From assembly GCA_019242065.1 (NCBI GenBank), contig JAFAWJ010000654.1:1-7811 (forward strand): DNA of 7,811 nucleotides, read 5' to 3'. Each line of letters starts with the position of its first letter. Within the stretch, counting starts at the first letter, position 1. The stretch is from Chloroflexota bacterium. GTDB taxonomy: Bacteria > Chloroflexota > UBA6077 > CF-72. This document shows, piece by piece, positions 1 through 6,377 of this stretch. The notes beneath the pieces were generated by a model, which saw only the letters and a program-made list of their open reading frames with translations, searched no databases and was not told the origin of the DNA. The translations under genes were made by a program, and so were the position numbers.

Positions 1-1
1 G

Positions 2-1588
2 CCGCCGACGGGGGCCAGCGCGGCCACTGCGCAACCCGCCGCCGCGACACCGGGCGGCGTCCCGACCCAGGCTGGCGGCGCCACGAGCCAGGCCATCACC
101 ACGAGTCAGGCCGTCGGCCCCGCGACTTCCGCCGCCACGAGCCAGCCCGCGCCGCATGCCGGCGGCACGCTGCGCATCGGCATCCTCGGCGACATCGTCA
201 GCCTGGACCCACACCAGCTCACGCCGCCAATCCCGGATGTGACCTTCAGCGTCTGGGACCGTCTCCTGGAGTACGACTCCACCGTCACCCCCCAGCCACT
301 CCTGGCCGAAAGCTGGGACATGAGCAGCGACGGCCGCCAGATCAAACTCAACTTGCGCCAGGGCGTCCAGTTCCACACCGGCCGCGAGATGACCAGTGAC
401 GACGTCAAGTGGACCTTCACCCGCCTCCGGACCGACCCGGTGGTCGCAGTCACCGGCTTTTACACGCAGTCCGCCCCGATGGCTTCCGTCGACACCGACG
501 GCACGTACGGCGTCGTGTTGAAGTCCGACGACCCGTGGCCCGGCGTGTACGACCTGCTGGCACTCATGAGCGTGGTGGACCCGGTCACGATGCAGGGTCC
601 CAACGCCAAGACGCAGGCCATCGGCACCGGCCCTTTCAAGTTCGTCGAATGGATCCAGGGCGATCACCTCCGCTTCGTGCGCAACGAGCAGTACTGGGCG
701 TCCGGCCAGCCATCGCTCGACGAGCTGTACTTCCAGATTTTCCGCGACCCGCAGGCCATGGTCACCGCGCTCGAAGCCGGCTCCATCGACGCCGCCAACA
801 AACCACCACTCGTCGACGCGGCCCGGCTGCAGTCCGACCAGAACTTCCAGGTCCTCACCGCCCAGACTGGCGGAACACGCTATTCGTTTTTCTTCGACAC
901 CCTGTCCGACCCGTGTAGCAACCAGCAGTTTCGCCAGGCCATGGTGTACGCCATCGACCGTCAGCGGATCGTCAGCTCCGTCCTGCACGGCATCGGCTCC
1001 GCGTGTGATTTGCCGTTTGCTCCGAGCTCGCCGGCTTACGACGCCGCCAAAGACCAGTTCTATACGTTCGACCTGGACAAAGCCCAGAGTCTGCTCGACG
1101 CATCCGGCGTCTCGGATCCGTCCATCGATTTCAGCTACTCCAGCGTCTCCACGGAGTGGGCAGGTATCGCGCAGATCTATCAGTCCGACCTGGCCAAGAT
1201 CGGTGTCACGTTGAATCTCAAACCGGTGGACCCGGTCACCCTCAATACCCAGACCCGGAGCCACGCCTACACCGGCGTGATGACCGGCATCAACAACCTC
1301 GGCCAGGTCTCACCCACGCAGCTGGCCTTCAGCCCGTTCTACAGTCCGCTGGTCAGCTTTTCCGGCTTCAAGACGGACATGCTGGTCCAGCTCGCCGACC
1401 GGCTGCAGCACGAGGTGGATCCAGCCCGTCAGAAGCAAACCTACGCCGACTGGACCGACTATGTGCTCGACCAGGTGTGGGCCGGTCAGATCGCGACGAA
1501 CCTACCCGTGACAGCCCTCACGGCGAAGGTCCAGGGCCTGGTGTACAACCAGCTCGAGATGCTCGATTATCGACGCGCACACCTGTGA
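2..1588 (+). CDS. ABC transporter substrate-binding protein, family 5 (5' partial)
   Basis: The frame is open from the first bases of the window to the TGA at 1586-1588, giving 528 residues without the N-terminus. The missing part should hold the lipoprotein signal peptide. Visible residues 1-56 are a low-complexity Ala/Thr/Ser/Gln/Pro linker with repeated TSQ motifs. The mature fold then starts at GGTLRIGILGDIVSLDPHQ. The family 5 (peptide/nickel/oligosaccharide binding, SBP_bac_5) signature follows: PLLAESWDMSSDGR, then LRQGVQFHTGREMTSDDVKW, and later TGPFKFVEW and FRQAMVYAIDRQRI. Such proteins sit outside the membrane and deliver peptides or similar solutes to an ABC importer; the ligand cannot be told from sequence. 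An internal GTG at 239 is not the start, because conserved N-lobe sequence precedes it. No permease or ATPase gene follows, only gene remnants, so any partner genes must lie upstream or elsewhere. Family assignment is firm, substrate unknown. Confidence 0.93.
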   Translation, partial: PPTGASAATAQPAAATPGGVPTQAGGATSQAITTSQAVGPATSAATSQPAPHAGGTLRIGILGDIVSLDPHQLTPPIPDVTFSVWDRLLEYDSTVTPQPLLAESWDMSSDGRQIKLNLRQGVQFHTGREMTSDDVKWTFTRLRTDPVVAVTGFYTQSAPMASVDTDGTYGVVLKSDDPWPGVYDLLALMSVVDPVTMQGPNAKTQAIGTGPFKFVEWIQGDHLRFVRNEQYWASGQPSLDELYFQIFRDPQAMVTALEAGSIDAANKPPLVDAARLQSDQNFQVLTAQTGGTRYSFFFDTLSDPCSNQQFRQAMVYAIDRQRIVSSVLHGIGSACDLPFAPSSPAYDAAKDQFYTFDLDKAQSLLDASGVSDPSIDFSYSSVSTEWAGIAQIYQSDLAKIGVTLNLKPVDPVTLNTQTRSHAYTGVMTGINNLGQVSPTQLAFSPFYSPLVSFSGFKTDMLVQLADRLQHEVDPARQKQTYADWTDYVLDQVWAGQIATNLPVTALTAKVQGLVYNQLEMLDYRRAHL

Positions 1589-1627
1589 AACGCTGAGCTT
1601 CAATCCGCGATACTGAGGAGAGTGTCC

Positions 1628-2034
1628 GTGACTCTCGACGTATCCGACCAGACAGCCTCCGCCCAGCTCCTCGTACAACTCGGTCAGGCGTTGAGCGCCG
1701 CGGGCAATCCGGTCAGCTCCACCGAGCGGATTCTCATGCAGACCGCCGCGAGCTAGGTCTGTCGATGTCGAGGTCGGTGTCCTGCCGAACCTGGTGGGCG
1801 CCGTGGCTCGGCCCGCTGGCGTTCACCGTCGGCATTTTTCTGTATTTGGCGCCACGCCGCTCGTTCGTGTGGCTCTGCCTGGTGGTCTACGCCGCGTGGT
1901 GCGGCCAACAGCTTGGCGGTGCGTATCTGGGTGGTTTCGCTGGAGCGCTGGTGATGAGCCTGGTCGCGTACGGGCTCGCCCAGGTGCCGGGCGCGCCCAC
2001 ACTCGATGAAGACGACCATAGAGGAATCAGATGA
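1628..2034 (+). pseudogene. ThrE-type threonine/serine exporter remnant
   Basis: A GAGGAG ribosome binding site (1615-1620) stands 7 nt before GTG 1628. The first 42 codons (LLVQLGQALSAAGNPVSSTE, then RILMQTAAS) look like the start of the ThrE N-terminal domain and end at TAG 1754-1756. Homologous sequence continues in two other frames: LGLS at 1753-1764, then VEVGVLPNLV at 1767-1796. Restoring one base in each of two doublets (AGC-CTA and TCG-GAT) would rejoin these pieces. The text then jumps to the membrane C-terminal domain (ThrE_2 type) in a third frame, about 1795-2000: LGPLAFTVGIFLYLAPRRS, then VYAAWCGQQLGG and GALVMSLVAYGLAQVPGAP, with several hydrophobic segments. An intact exporter is usually above 400 residues; most of the N-terminal domain and the last membrane segments are missing. 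Translation from ATG 1765 could still give an 89-residue membrane peptide, ending in an ATGA overlap with the next remnant, but a functional exporter is unlikely. Confidence 0.72.
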
Positions 2035-2264
2035 TGCCGGGTCTGATCGACGCCCACTGGCATGCCGCGTTCACCACGCTTCCGTCAGTGGTGGCCATGA
2101 CCGCCGACCCTGGCTATATCCACATGTGGCGGGTCGCGTTGCGACGCTGGCGGACCTCCTGCTCGTGGACGGCAATCCACTGACCAACATCGACCTGCTG
2201 GTGACTCCCGTGACGTCGCTCGGTGATCATGAAGGACGGTGACGTTGTCCAAAACGTCCTGTGA
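2031..2264 (+). pseudogene. Metal-dependent amidohydrolase remnant
   Basis: ATGATG at 2031-2036 opens the sequence PGLIDAHWHAAFTTLPS, then TADPGYIHM. This contains the HxH metal-binding motif found near the N-terminus of imidazolonepropionase-type amidohydrolases. The usual 50-60 residues before this motif are absent, and a TAG in this frame at 2019-2021 blocks any longer start. After codon ATG 2124-2126 the homology moves to frame 2 (VAGRVAT), explained by loss of one G. It then jumps straight to the family's C-terminal signature LADLLLVDGNPLTNIDLLV (about 2142-2200). A second frame change returns to the first frame for the final SVIMKDGDVVQNVL and TGA 2262-2264. Intact relatives are about 400 residues, so roughly 300 residues, including the remaining metal ligands and the catalytic Asp, are missing. 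An AGAGGA sequence (2020-2025) sits 5 nt before ATG 2031. ATG 2006 opens an alternative 78-codon frame that covers only the C-terminal part. No hydrolase activity is expected. Confidence 0.75.
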
Positions 2265-2267
2265 ACG

Positions 2268-3122
2268 CTAGGCGACGGTGTAGACGCTTGCGATCTGATT
2301 GCCAGGCGCCACCAGCACCACCCGCGTACCAGAACTGAGGGCTGAGGCGACGACACTCGACCCCAGCCCCAGGTACGTCGTCGTCGGCGAGTCGAGCCCA
2401 GCCGTGAAGTGCAGCGTCATGTCCTGACCCGACGCCACGGCAATGCCCGTCAGACCCACGTAGAACGCCGGCCCCAGCAGCAGCGTCCAACCATTCAGGT
2501 TCATGGTGGTGGGTCCGCTGTTGTGGAGGGTCACCGTCGGGTCCTGCGGGTTGGTGGCGACGGCCGTTACCTGGACGGGCGACTGGGCGATGGAGGTAGC
2601 CACCGGTCCGGCGGATTGTGTACCGACTGCCTGAATGGTGGGCGCCACTTGCGTCGCGACAACCTGCGCCGTCGGCGCCGCAGCGGTGGCGGCGGCCTGA
2701 TGCGCCTGCGCAACATTGGTCGCGCCGGCGCCGACGGTCCCCACCACCTGCGTCTGCGCCGCCGCGACGGTGGCCACGACCTGCGTTTGTCCCGCCGCAA
2801 CCGACGGCGCGACCTGCGTCTGCGCCGCTGACACCGTCGGTGCAATCTGTGTCTGCGCCGCGCCCACTGTCGGTGCAATCTGTGTCTGCGCCGCTGACAC
2901 CGTCGGTGCAACTTGTGTCTGCGCCGCGCCCACCGTCGCGCCGACTTGCGTTTGGGCGGCCACCACCGCCGAGACCGCCTGTGTCTGCGCCGCGGCGACG
3001 GTGGGTGCCACCTGCGTCGCGACCGACTGGATGGTCGGCGACGATGGCGGCGCCGGCGAGCACGCCATACCAAGCGCAAGAATCAATACCAGTGGCGGAA
3101 ATCGCCTGTCCATCACCTTCAC
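2268..3122 (-). CDS. Repeat-stalk lipoprotein with C-terminal lamin-tail-like domain
   Basis: Protein of 284 residues. Residues 1-20 form a signal peptide (basic start, hydrophobic PLVLILALGMA) followed by Cys21, so it is probably a lipoprotein; the lipobox (Gly-Met-Ala-Cys) is imperfect. Residues 35-133 are nine 11-residue repeats of the type AAQTQVAPTVS. A looser Ala/Thr/Gln/Val region continues to about 185. Residues 186-284 resemble a lamin-tail (LTD-like) beta-sandwich: VTLHNSGPTTMNLNGWTLLL with the typical Gly-Trp, a middle ASGQDMTLHF, and a closing VVLVAPGNQIASVYTV. The likely design is a lipid-anchored spacer holding a small beta-domain away from the membrane. LTD domains are linked to cell-surface binding or envelope attachment, but the ligand here is unknown. 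The GTG start at 3122 directly follows the TGA of the upstream gene (3123-3125), with AGGG four bases before it, which suggests co-transcription. ATG 3113 is an alternative start. Stop is TAG 2270-2268, three bases from the convergent remnant. Confidence 0.85.
   Translation of the reverse strand: MKVMDRRFPPLVLILALGMACSPAPPSSPTIQSVATQVAPTVAAAQTQAVSAVVAAQTQVGATVGAAQTQVAPTVSAAQTQIAPTVGAAQTQIAPTVSAAQTQVAPSVAAGQTQVVATVAAAQTQVVGTVGAGATNVAQAHQAAATAAAPTAQVVATQVAPTIQAVGTQSAGPVATSIAQSPVQVTAVATNPQDPTVTLHNSGPTTMNLNGWTLLLGPAFYVGLTGIAVASGQDMTLHFTAGLDSPTTTYLGLGSSVVASALSSGTRVVLVAPGNQIASVYTVA
2724..3020 (-). repeat. Nine in-frame 33-bp tandem repeats (11-residue units)
   Basis: These encode residues 35-133 of the lipoprotein. 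Each unit has a QTQ (Gln-Thr-Gln) core spaced exactly 11 residues apart (Gln46, 57, 68, 79, 90, 101, 112, 123). The central units are the most alike at DNA level and alternate in a 66-bp pattern: 2827-2892 is nearly repeated at 2893-2958. The outer units have drifted. Five units carry a proline, so a continuous coiled coil is doubtful even though 11-residue spacing is typical of hendecad helices. Confidence 0.9.
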
Positions 3123-4259
3123 TCAGCCCTGCAACGGATAGCGCAAGGTCGCCGCAAGCGGCCCGCTACCACCGTCCGCTGGCAGATCCGCCGTCCGCAC
3201 GCCCAGCACCCGCGCCCCGCTCAGCAACGCCCGCTTGGCAATCTCGTCGACGACGCCGTACGTCTGCTCGGGCCGCCCATCGCCCAGCGTAATGCGACCG
3301 TCGGTCTCGTCCACAGTCCCGGGCACGAACGCGTCGATGTCCACCAGCAGCGTCTCGACCGCCCCAAACGTCGCGGCGCGGGCAGCCTCCGCCACGTCGC
3401 GGGTCGCCCGCGCCTGTGCCCGTCTCTGGGCGAACTGCTGCCGCAATCCCTCCAGCTCCTGGGCATAGACGCCGTCGAGGATCGGCCGCGCCAGACCCGC
3501 CAGCTCGGCGGGGCTCAGTCGGTCGGGACTGGTCGAGATCGTCGCTGCTACCAGGCTTGGCAGGCTGTTGATCGAGCGAAACAGCGAATCGAGGGGTTGG
3601 ACCGCCGCCAGGATCAGCGGCGCCTGACGTCCCGCCAGGACCGGCCGCAGTGCCGCGTCCACCTGACGCGCATACTGGGTCAGCAACACTTTCTGGCCCT
3701 CCGACCCCTGCAAACGTCCGCGTGGCGACCGCTCGTTGACGGTGGAGCGCCCGACCGCGTCGGCAGCGCTACTGGGCAGGTCGGCGACGGTCACCTGCTC
3801 CGCCGGTACATCGGCCAGCACCTCAATCAAGCGCACGGAGTTCTCCGAGAGCGCCAGCACGAATGCCTCGTGAGGAAAAGTGACCGCCCGCAGCAGTGGC
3901 TTTAGATAAAAGCGGTCCGCCACCTCGACGGAGGCGTTCAGCCGGTTGGGGAGTCGGAACGTGCGGGTGGCGTCGGGCGTCGCCAATACGGCGAGACTGT
4001 GGGACTGGTACCGCCAGAACTCGTCGTCGGCATCGAGGCTGGCGAGCGCCTCGCCGAGCGCCTCGAGGCGCCCGCGGCTCGAGGCCACGTCCGCGGCCTG
4101 GCTGAGCGCACGTCCGGCGACATTGCGAAGCTCGGTCCGCGCGGTGGCGGCTTCCTGCGGCAGCGGCGACGTTGGCACATACAGGGATACACACACGTCC
4201 GCGCGCGTTTCCGCCAGCGCACGAAATTCGTTGAGCGTCGGAATATCGACATGCAGCAT
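3123..4259 (-). CDS. baeRF-family protein (bacterial eRF1/Pelota-like)
   Basis: Protein of 378 residues beginning MLHVDIPTLNEFRALAETRA. The frame stays open to 4787, but everything upstream of 4259 is antisense to the DUF1858/DUF2249 gene and looks unlike protein, so ATG 4259 is the sensible start. The N-terminal VSLYVPTSPLPQE (24-36), the middle DDEFWRYQSHSLAVLATPD (78-96) with FRLPNRL and RFYLKPLLRAVTFPHEAFVL, and SPRGRLQGSEGQKV (178-191) are typical of bacterial archaeo-eukaryotic release-factor-like (baeRF) proteins. The C-terminal part, GAVETLLVDIDAFVPG (299-314) and YGVVDEIAKRALLSGARVLG, resembles the eRF1/Pelota third domain. Family members are proposed to act at ribosomes, by release, rescue or stress response; the reaction is not established and no GGQ motif is seen. 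No strong ribosome binding site precedes the start. Its stop abuts the lipoprotein start, so the two probably form an operon. Confidence 0.8.
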   Translation of the reverse strand: MLHVDIPTLNEFRALAETRADVCVSLYVPTSPLPQEAATARTELRNVAGRALSQAADVASSRGRLEALGEALASLDADDEFWRYQSHSLAVLATPDATRTFRLPNRLNASVEVADRFYLKPLLRAVTFPHEAFVLALSENSVRLIEVLADVPAEQVTVADLPSSAADAVGRSTVNERSPRGRLQGSEGQKVLLTQYARQVDAALRPVLAGRQAPLILAAVQPLDSLFRSINSLPSLVAATISTSPDRLSPAELAGLARPILDGVYAQELEGLRQQFAQRRAQARATRDVAEAARAATFGAVETLLVDIDAFVPGTVDETDGRITLGDGRPEQTYGVVDEIAKRALLSGARVLGVRTADLPADGGSGPLAATLRYPLQG

Positions 4260-4274
4260 GATGAGTTCATGGTA
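4251..4274. promoter_or_regulatory. Interlocked divergent start region
   Basis: The nine bases ATGCAGCAT (4251-4259) hold one start codon on each strand: ATG 4251 for the DUF1858/DUF2249 gene and the reverse ATG 4259-4257 for the baeRF gene. If the former starts at ATG 4269 instead, the starts are 9 bp apart. Either way each promoter must lie inside the other gene's coding sequence. On the minus strand TACCAT (4274-4269) could be a -10 box giving an almost leaderless baeRF transcript; no good -35 is visible. Confidence 0.35.
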
Positions 4275-5054
4275 GAAGTCACGGGTGACACGCGCCTGAG
4301 TCAGATCCTGGATTCCGTCCCCGGCGCGCTCGACTACATCGTCGCCCTCAAGCCCCACGACTTCGAGCGACTGCGCAATGCGACCCTGCGCCACTACATG
4401 TCGCCGCGCATCAGCTTGCGGCGTGTGGCCGCCATCGCCGGCGTCTCGGAACAGCGCCTGGTCGACGACCTGACCCTCTTGGCCAACGGTCAGACGCCCG
4501 AAGCACCCCAGTCTGTCACCGCCGCCTCTGAGCTGCGGACTGTCCCCGATTGGCTGCAAGGTGTCGATCCGACCACCATCCAGTGGGTCGACGTGGTGCC
4601 GATCGACGCCGTCGGCGGCGACCCGTTCCCGCCGATCAGCCTGGCCGTGCGGCAGCTCGAACCAGGCGGCGTGCTGGGCATCCGCCACCGCTGGGAGCCG
4701 CAGCCGCTGTACGACATCTGGGTCAAGATGAACCTGGAGTGGTTCGCCCAGCCGGTGGGTGACAGCGAGTGGTACATCTTCGTCCACCGCCCCGCGGGGG
4801 TCGCGGCGTATCCAACCAGAGATGTTGTCGGAGTCGAAGTAGCGAACCTGCCCGGTGCCGAAGTATTGCCTCGACTCCAGGTCCTTGCCGAACAGCTCGC
4901 GCGTGGGCAGACGCTGGAAGCCACGGGCCTGACGGATGTCCAGTTGGCCGAACTACAACCCGAGCTGAGCCGCCAGCTCGGCGCTGGGTACACCGTGGTG
5001 CAGAGCCAGTCCGCTGCAGGTAAGCGCGTCCTGCGCATCGCCCATCAGCCGTGA
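4251..5054 (+). CDS. DUF1858/DUF2249 domain protein
   Basis: Protein of 267 residues, or 261 if it starts at ATG 4269. Residues 8-80 (VEVTGDTRLSQILDSVPGAL, then FERLRNATLRHYM and RVAAIAGVSEQRLVDDL) match the helical DUF1858-type domain that often precedes DUF2249. About residues 110-182 form the DUF2249 domain: WVDVVPIDAVGGDPFPPI, LEPGGVLGIRHRWEPQPLYD, then WFAQPVGDSEWYIFVHRP. The last 80 residues have no recognised domain. DUF2249 proteins are small and probably cytosolic, often found near hemerythrins and nitrogen-oxide or redox genes; the biochemical role is unknown. The frame is open back to 3999, but that part lies inside the divergent baeRF gene and is not protein-like. ATG 4251 interlocks with the baeRF start codon; GGA 8 nt upstream is a weak ribosome binding site. 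The downstream selenoprotein gene is separated by 128 bp. Confidence 0.78.
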   Translation: MQHDEFMVEVTGDTRLSQILDSVPGALDYIVALKPHDFERLRNATLRHYMSPRISLRRVAAIAGVSEQRLVDDLTLLANGQTPEAPQSVTAASELRTVPDWLQGVDPTTIQWVDVVPIDAVGGDPFPPISLAVRQLEPGGVLGIRHRWEPQPLYDIWVKMNLEWFAQPVGDSEWYIFVHRPAGVAAYPTRDVVGVEVANLPGAEVLPRLQVLAEQLARGQTLEATGLTDVQLAELQPELSRQLGAGYTVVQSQSAAGKRVLRIAHQP

Positions 5055-5182
5055 ACGGTGGGTTGTACCGGTTGGCCCAGATAACTGAGCGAGCCATATC
5101 TACGTGGCGCGGCACGCGTGAGCGCGGCCAGCAGCGTACAGCCAGCACGCTCCGACCCAGGTGGTAGGCTCGGCTCAGCGAT
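5055..5182 (+). promoter_or_regulatory. Upstream region of selenoprotein gene with possible extended -10
   Basis: This 128-bp gap holds no supported gene. TGGTAGGCT at 5162-5170 fits an extended -10 element (TGnTAnnnT), with transcription expected to start about six bases before ATG 5183. No -35 match stands at the right distance. No convincing terminator for the preceding gene was seen, so read-through from it remains possible. Confidence 0.3.
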
Positions 5183-6373
5183 ATGCCCCGCCTCGACCGC
5201 CTCCCAGAGCTCCAGCGCAAGTCCGCGCTGGCGCACCCCTGCTTGCTCAACGATACGGCTCCCTTCACGCGTCCGGCTCAGCCGCTCAGCGCCTCGCGGC
5301 TGGCGCTGGTCACCACGGCGGGCATCCATGTGCGTGGCGACACGCCGTTTAGCGGCGGAGATCAGTCGTTCCGCGTAATTCCCACCGACGCGCCCGCGCG
5401 GGACATCGTGCAGAGTCACGCGAGCATCGGCTTCGATCGCACCGCGTTCCAGCGAGATATCAACGTCGTGTTTCCGGTAGACCGCGCGCGCGAATTCGTC
5501 GAGCGCGGCGAGATTGGCAGTCTCGGCCCCAACGCGTACGCGTTCATGGGCGCGCAACGGCCGCCGTATGACACCCTCCTGCACGACACCGGTCCTGAGG
5601 TCGCCCGTCGCCTCCGCGCGGACGGTGTCGACGTAGTGTTTCTGACCGGTACCTGACCGCTGTGTACGCACACCGTGGGTGTGCTGGCGCGTGTGTTCGA
5701 AGAGCATGGCCTGGCCACGACGTCAATTAGCCTGGTGCGCGAACACAGCGAAAAGGTCAAGCCGCCGCGCGCGCTGTTTGTCCCGTTCCCGTTCGGGCAT
5801 CCGCTGGGTGAGGCCAATGATCCGGACCTGCAAACGCGGGTCATGCGCGCGGCGTTTGCGCTCCTGGATGCGGACTCGGGTCCGGTGCTGAGCGACTACC
5901 CAGAGGATATCTATCCCGGTCAGGACATCAACCTCACCCAGGCAAGCAGTGTGTCGCGACCCGCGGACCCGCCGGACGTTGCGTTCGAGCTGACGACGCT
6001 TCGGCCGTATTACGAACAATGGGTGGCCGCGCACGCCGGACGGACCAACGTCGGCGTCACGGGTGTCGACCAGCGCCGCTTCCGTGGGTTGGTCAGACTC
6101 CTCGAAGCCTACGCCGAAGACCGAGCCACGGACGTGCCGGAGCGCGACGCCGCGGTCCCGCTGCCACAATTCGTGCGCTGGGCGGCCGACGATCTCAAGG
6201 CCTTCTATCTCGAAGCGCGCATGCAGCAACGGCCCACGGGGTCCTTCCAGGAGCTGAATACCTGGCTGTGGAGCCAGACAGCGCTGTCGAATCTCCTCCT
6301 CGCGGTGCGTGAACGGATGCGTGCGCAGGGTGATCCCGCGCTGGACGCCATCGCGTTCGGTATCGCACGCTGA
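5183..6373 (+). CDS. GrdB/PrdB-type reductase-like selenoprotein (Sec at TGA 5654-5656)
   Basis: One gene read through an in-frame TGA: 396 residues with selenocysteine at 158. The frame before (5183-5653) and after (5657-6373) is the same, and homology runs through without a gap. The N-terminal part has RLALVTTAGIHVRGDTPF (39-56), FRVIPTDAPARDI and FDRTAFQRDINVVFPVDR (84-101). The active site is VVFLTGT-Sec-PLCTHTVGVLA, a U-x-x-C redox motif with Cys161. After it comes LVREHSEKVKPPRALFVPFP (184-203). This is the glycine/betaine/sarcosine/D-proline reductase selenoprotein B family. In GrdB and PrdB the selenolate attacks the substrate in reductive C-N bond cleavage; many lone homologues have unknown substrates and some carry Cys instead. 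Size and Sec position up to about residue 242 are closest to PrdB. Residues 265-396 form an extra domain rich in Trp, Arg and Leu (PYYEQWVAAHAGRTNVGVTG, FVRWAADDLKAFYLEARMQQ). No GrdA, GrdC or PrdA lies in the window. The ribosome binding site is weak. A globin gene follows after 18 nt. Confidence 0.88.
5654..5691 (+). promoter_or_regulatory. Candidate bacterial SECIS element
   Basis: It lies directly downstream of the TGA (5654-5656). GCACACC (5668-5674) pairs perfectly with GGTGTGC (5678-5684) around a three-base GTG loop (5675-5677). Eighteen bases separate the TGA from the loop, and the first loop base is G, both as expected for bacterial SECIS hairpins bound by SelB. A lower helix, 5661-5665 with 5687-5691 (two G-C pairs and three G-U pairs), can form below a 2x2 internal loop. 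The element lies entirely in coding sequence, as bacterial SECIS elements do. Confidence 0.7.
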
Positions 6374-6377
6374 GGAC

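Noticed and set aside
239..1588. GTG 239 as start of the substrate-binding protein
   Set aside because: The frame is open upstream and encodes the conserved GGTLRIG N-lobe start preceded by a linker, so the true start is outside the window.
2724..3020. CRISPR-like array
   Set aside because: The units are contiguous 33-bp in-frame coding repeats with no unique spacers between them.
2618..3292. Plus-strand frames across the repeat region (up to 224 residues)
   Set aside because: They are antisense images of the 33-bp coding repeats; the minus-strand product has a signal peptide and a recognisable C-terminal domain.
3999..4250. Extended N-terminus for the DUF1858/DUF2249 protein
   Set aside because: It lies within baeRF coding sequence on the other strand and shows only Arg/Gly-rich shadow composition; domain homology starts after 4251.
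4260..4787. Extended N-terminus (176 residues) for the baeRF gene on the minus strand
   Set aside because: It is antisense to the conserved DUF1858/DUF2249 coding region and is rich in His, Asp and Gln in a way typical of shadow frames; family homology begins at ATG 4259.
5040..5072. Terminator after the DUF1858/DUF2249 gene
   Set aside because: Only a short CCG-TGAA-CGG stem with a bulged outer stem can be drawn, and there is no T-run.
5183..5656. Stand-alone 157-residue protein ending at TGA 5656, with a second gene starting at 5675
   Set aside because: Both halves are in one frame and belong to one family; the TGA sits at the catalytic U-x-x-C position and is followed by a SECIS-like hairpin, so a split or a nonsense mutation is less likely than selenocysteine.
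5045..5707. Minus-strand 220-residue frame, and another at 5723-6229
   Set aside because: Both run opposite the selenoprotein gene and have no recognisable motifs; they are expected shadows in GC-rich coding DNA.
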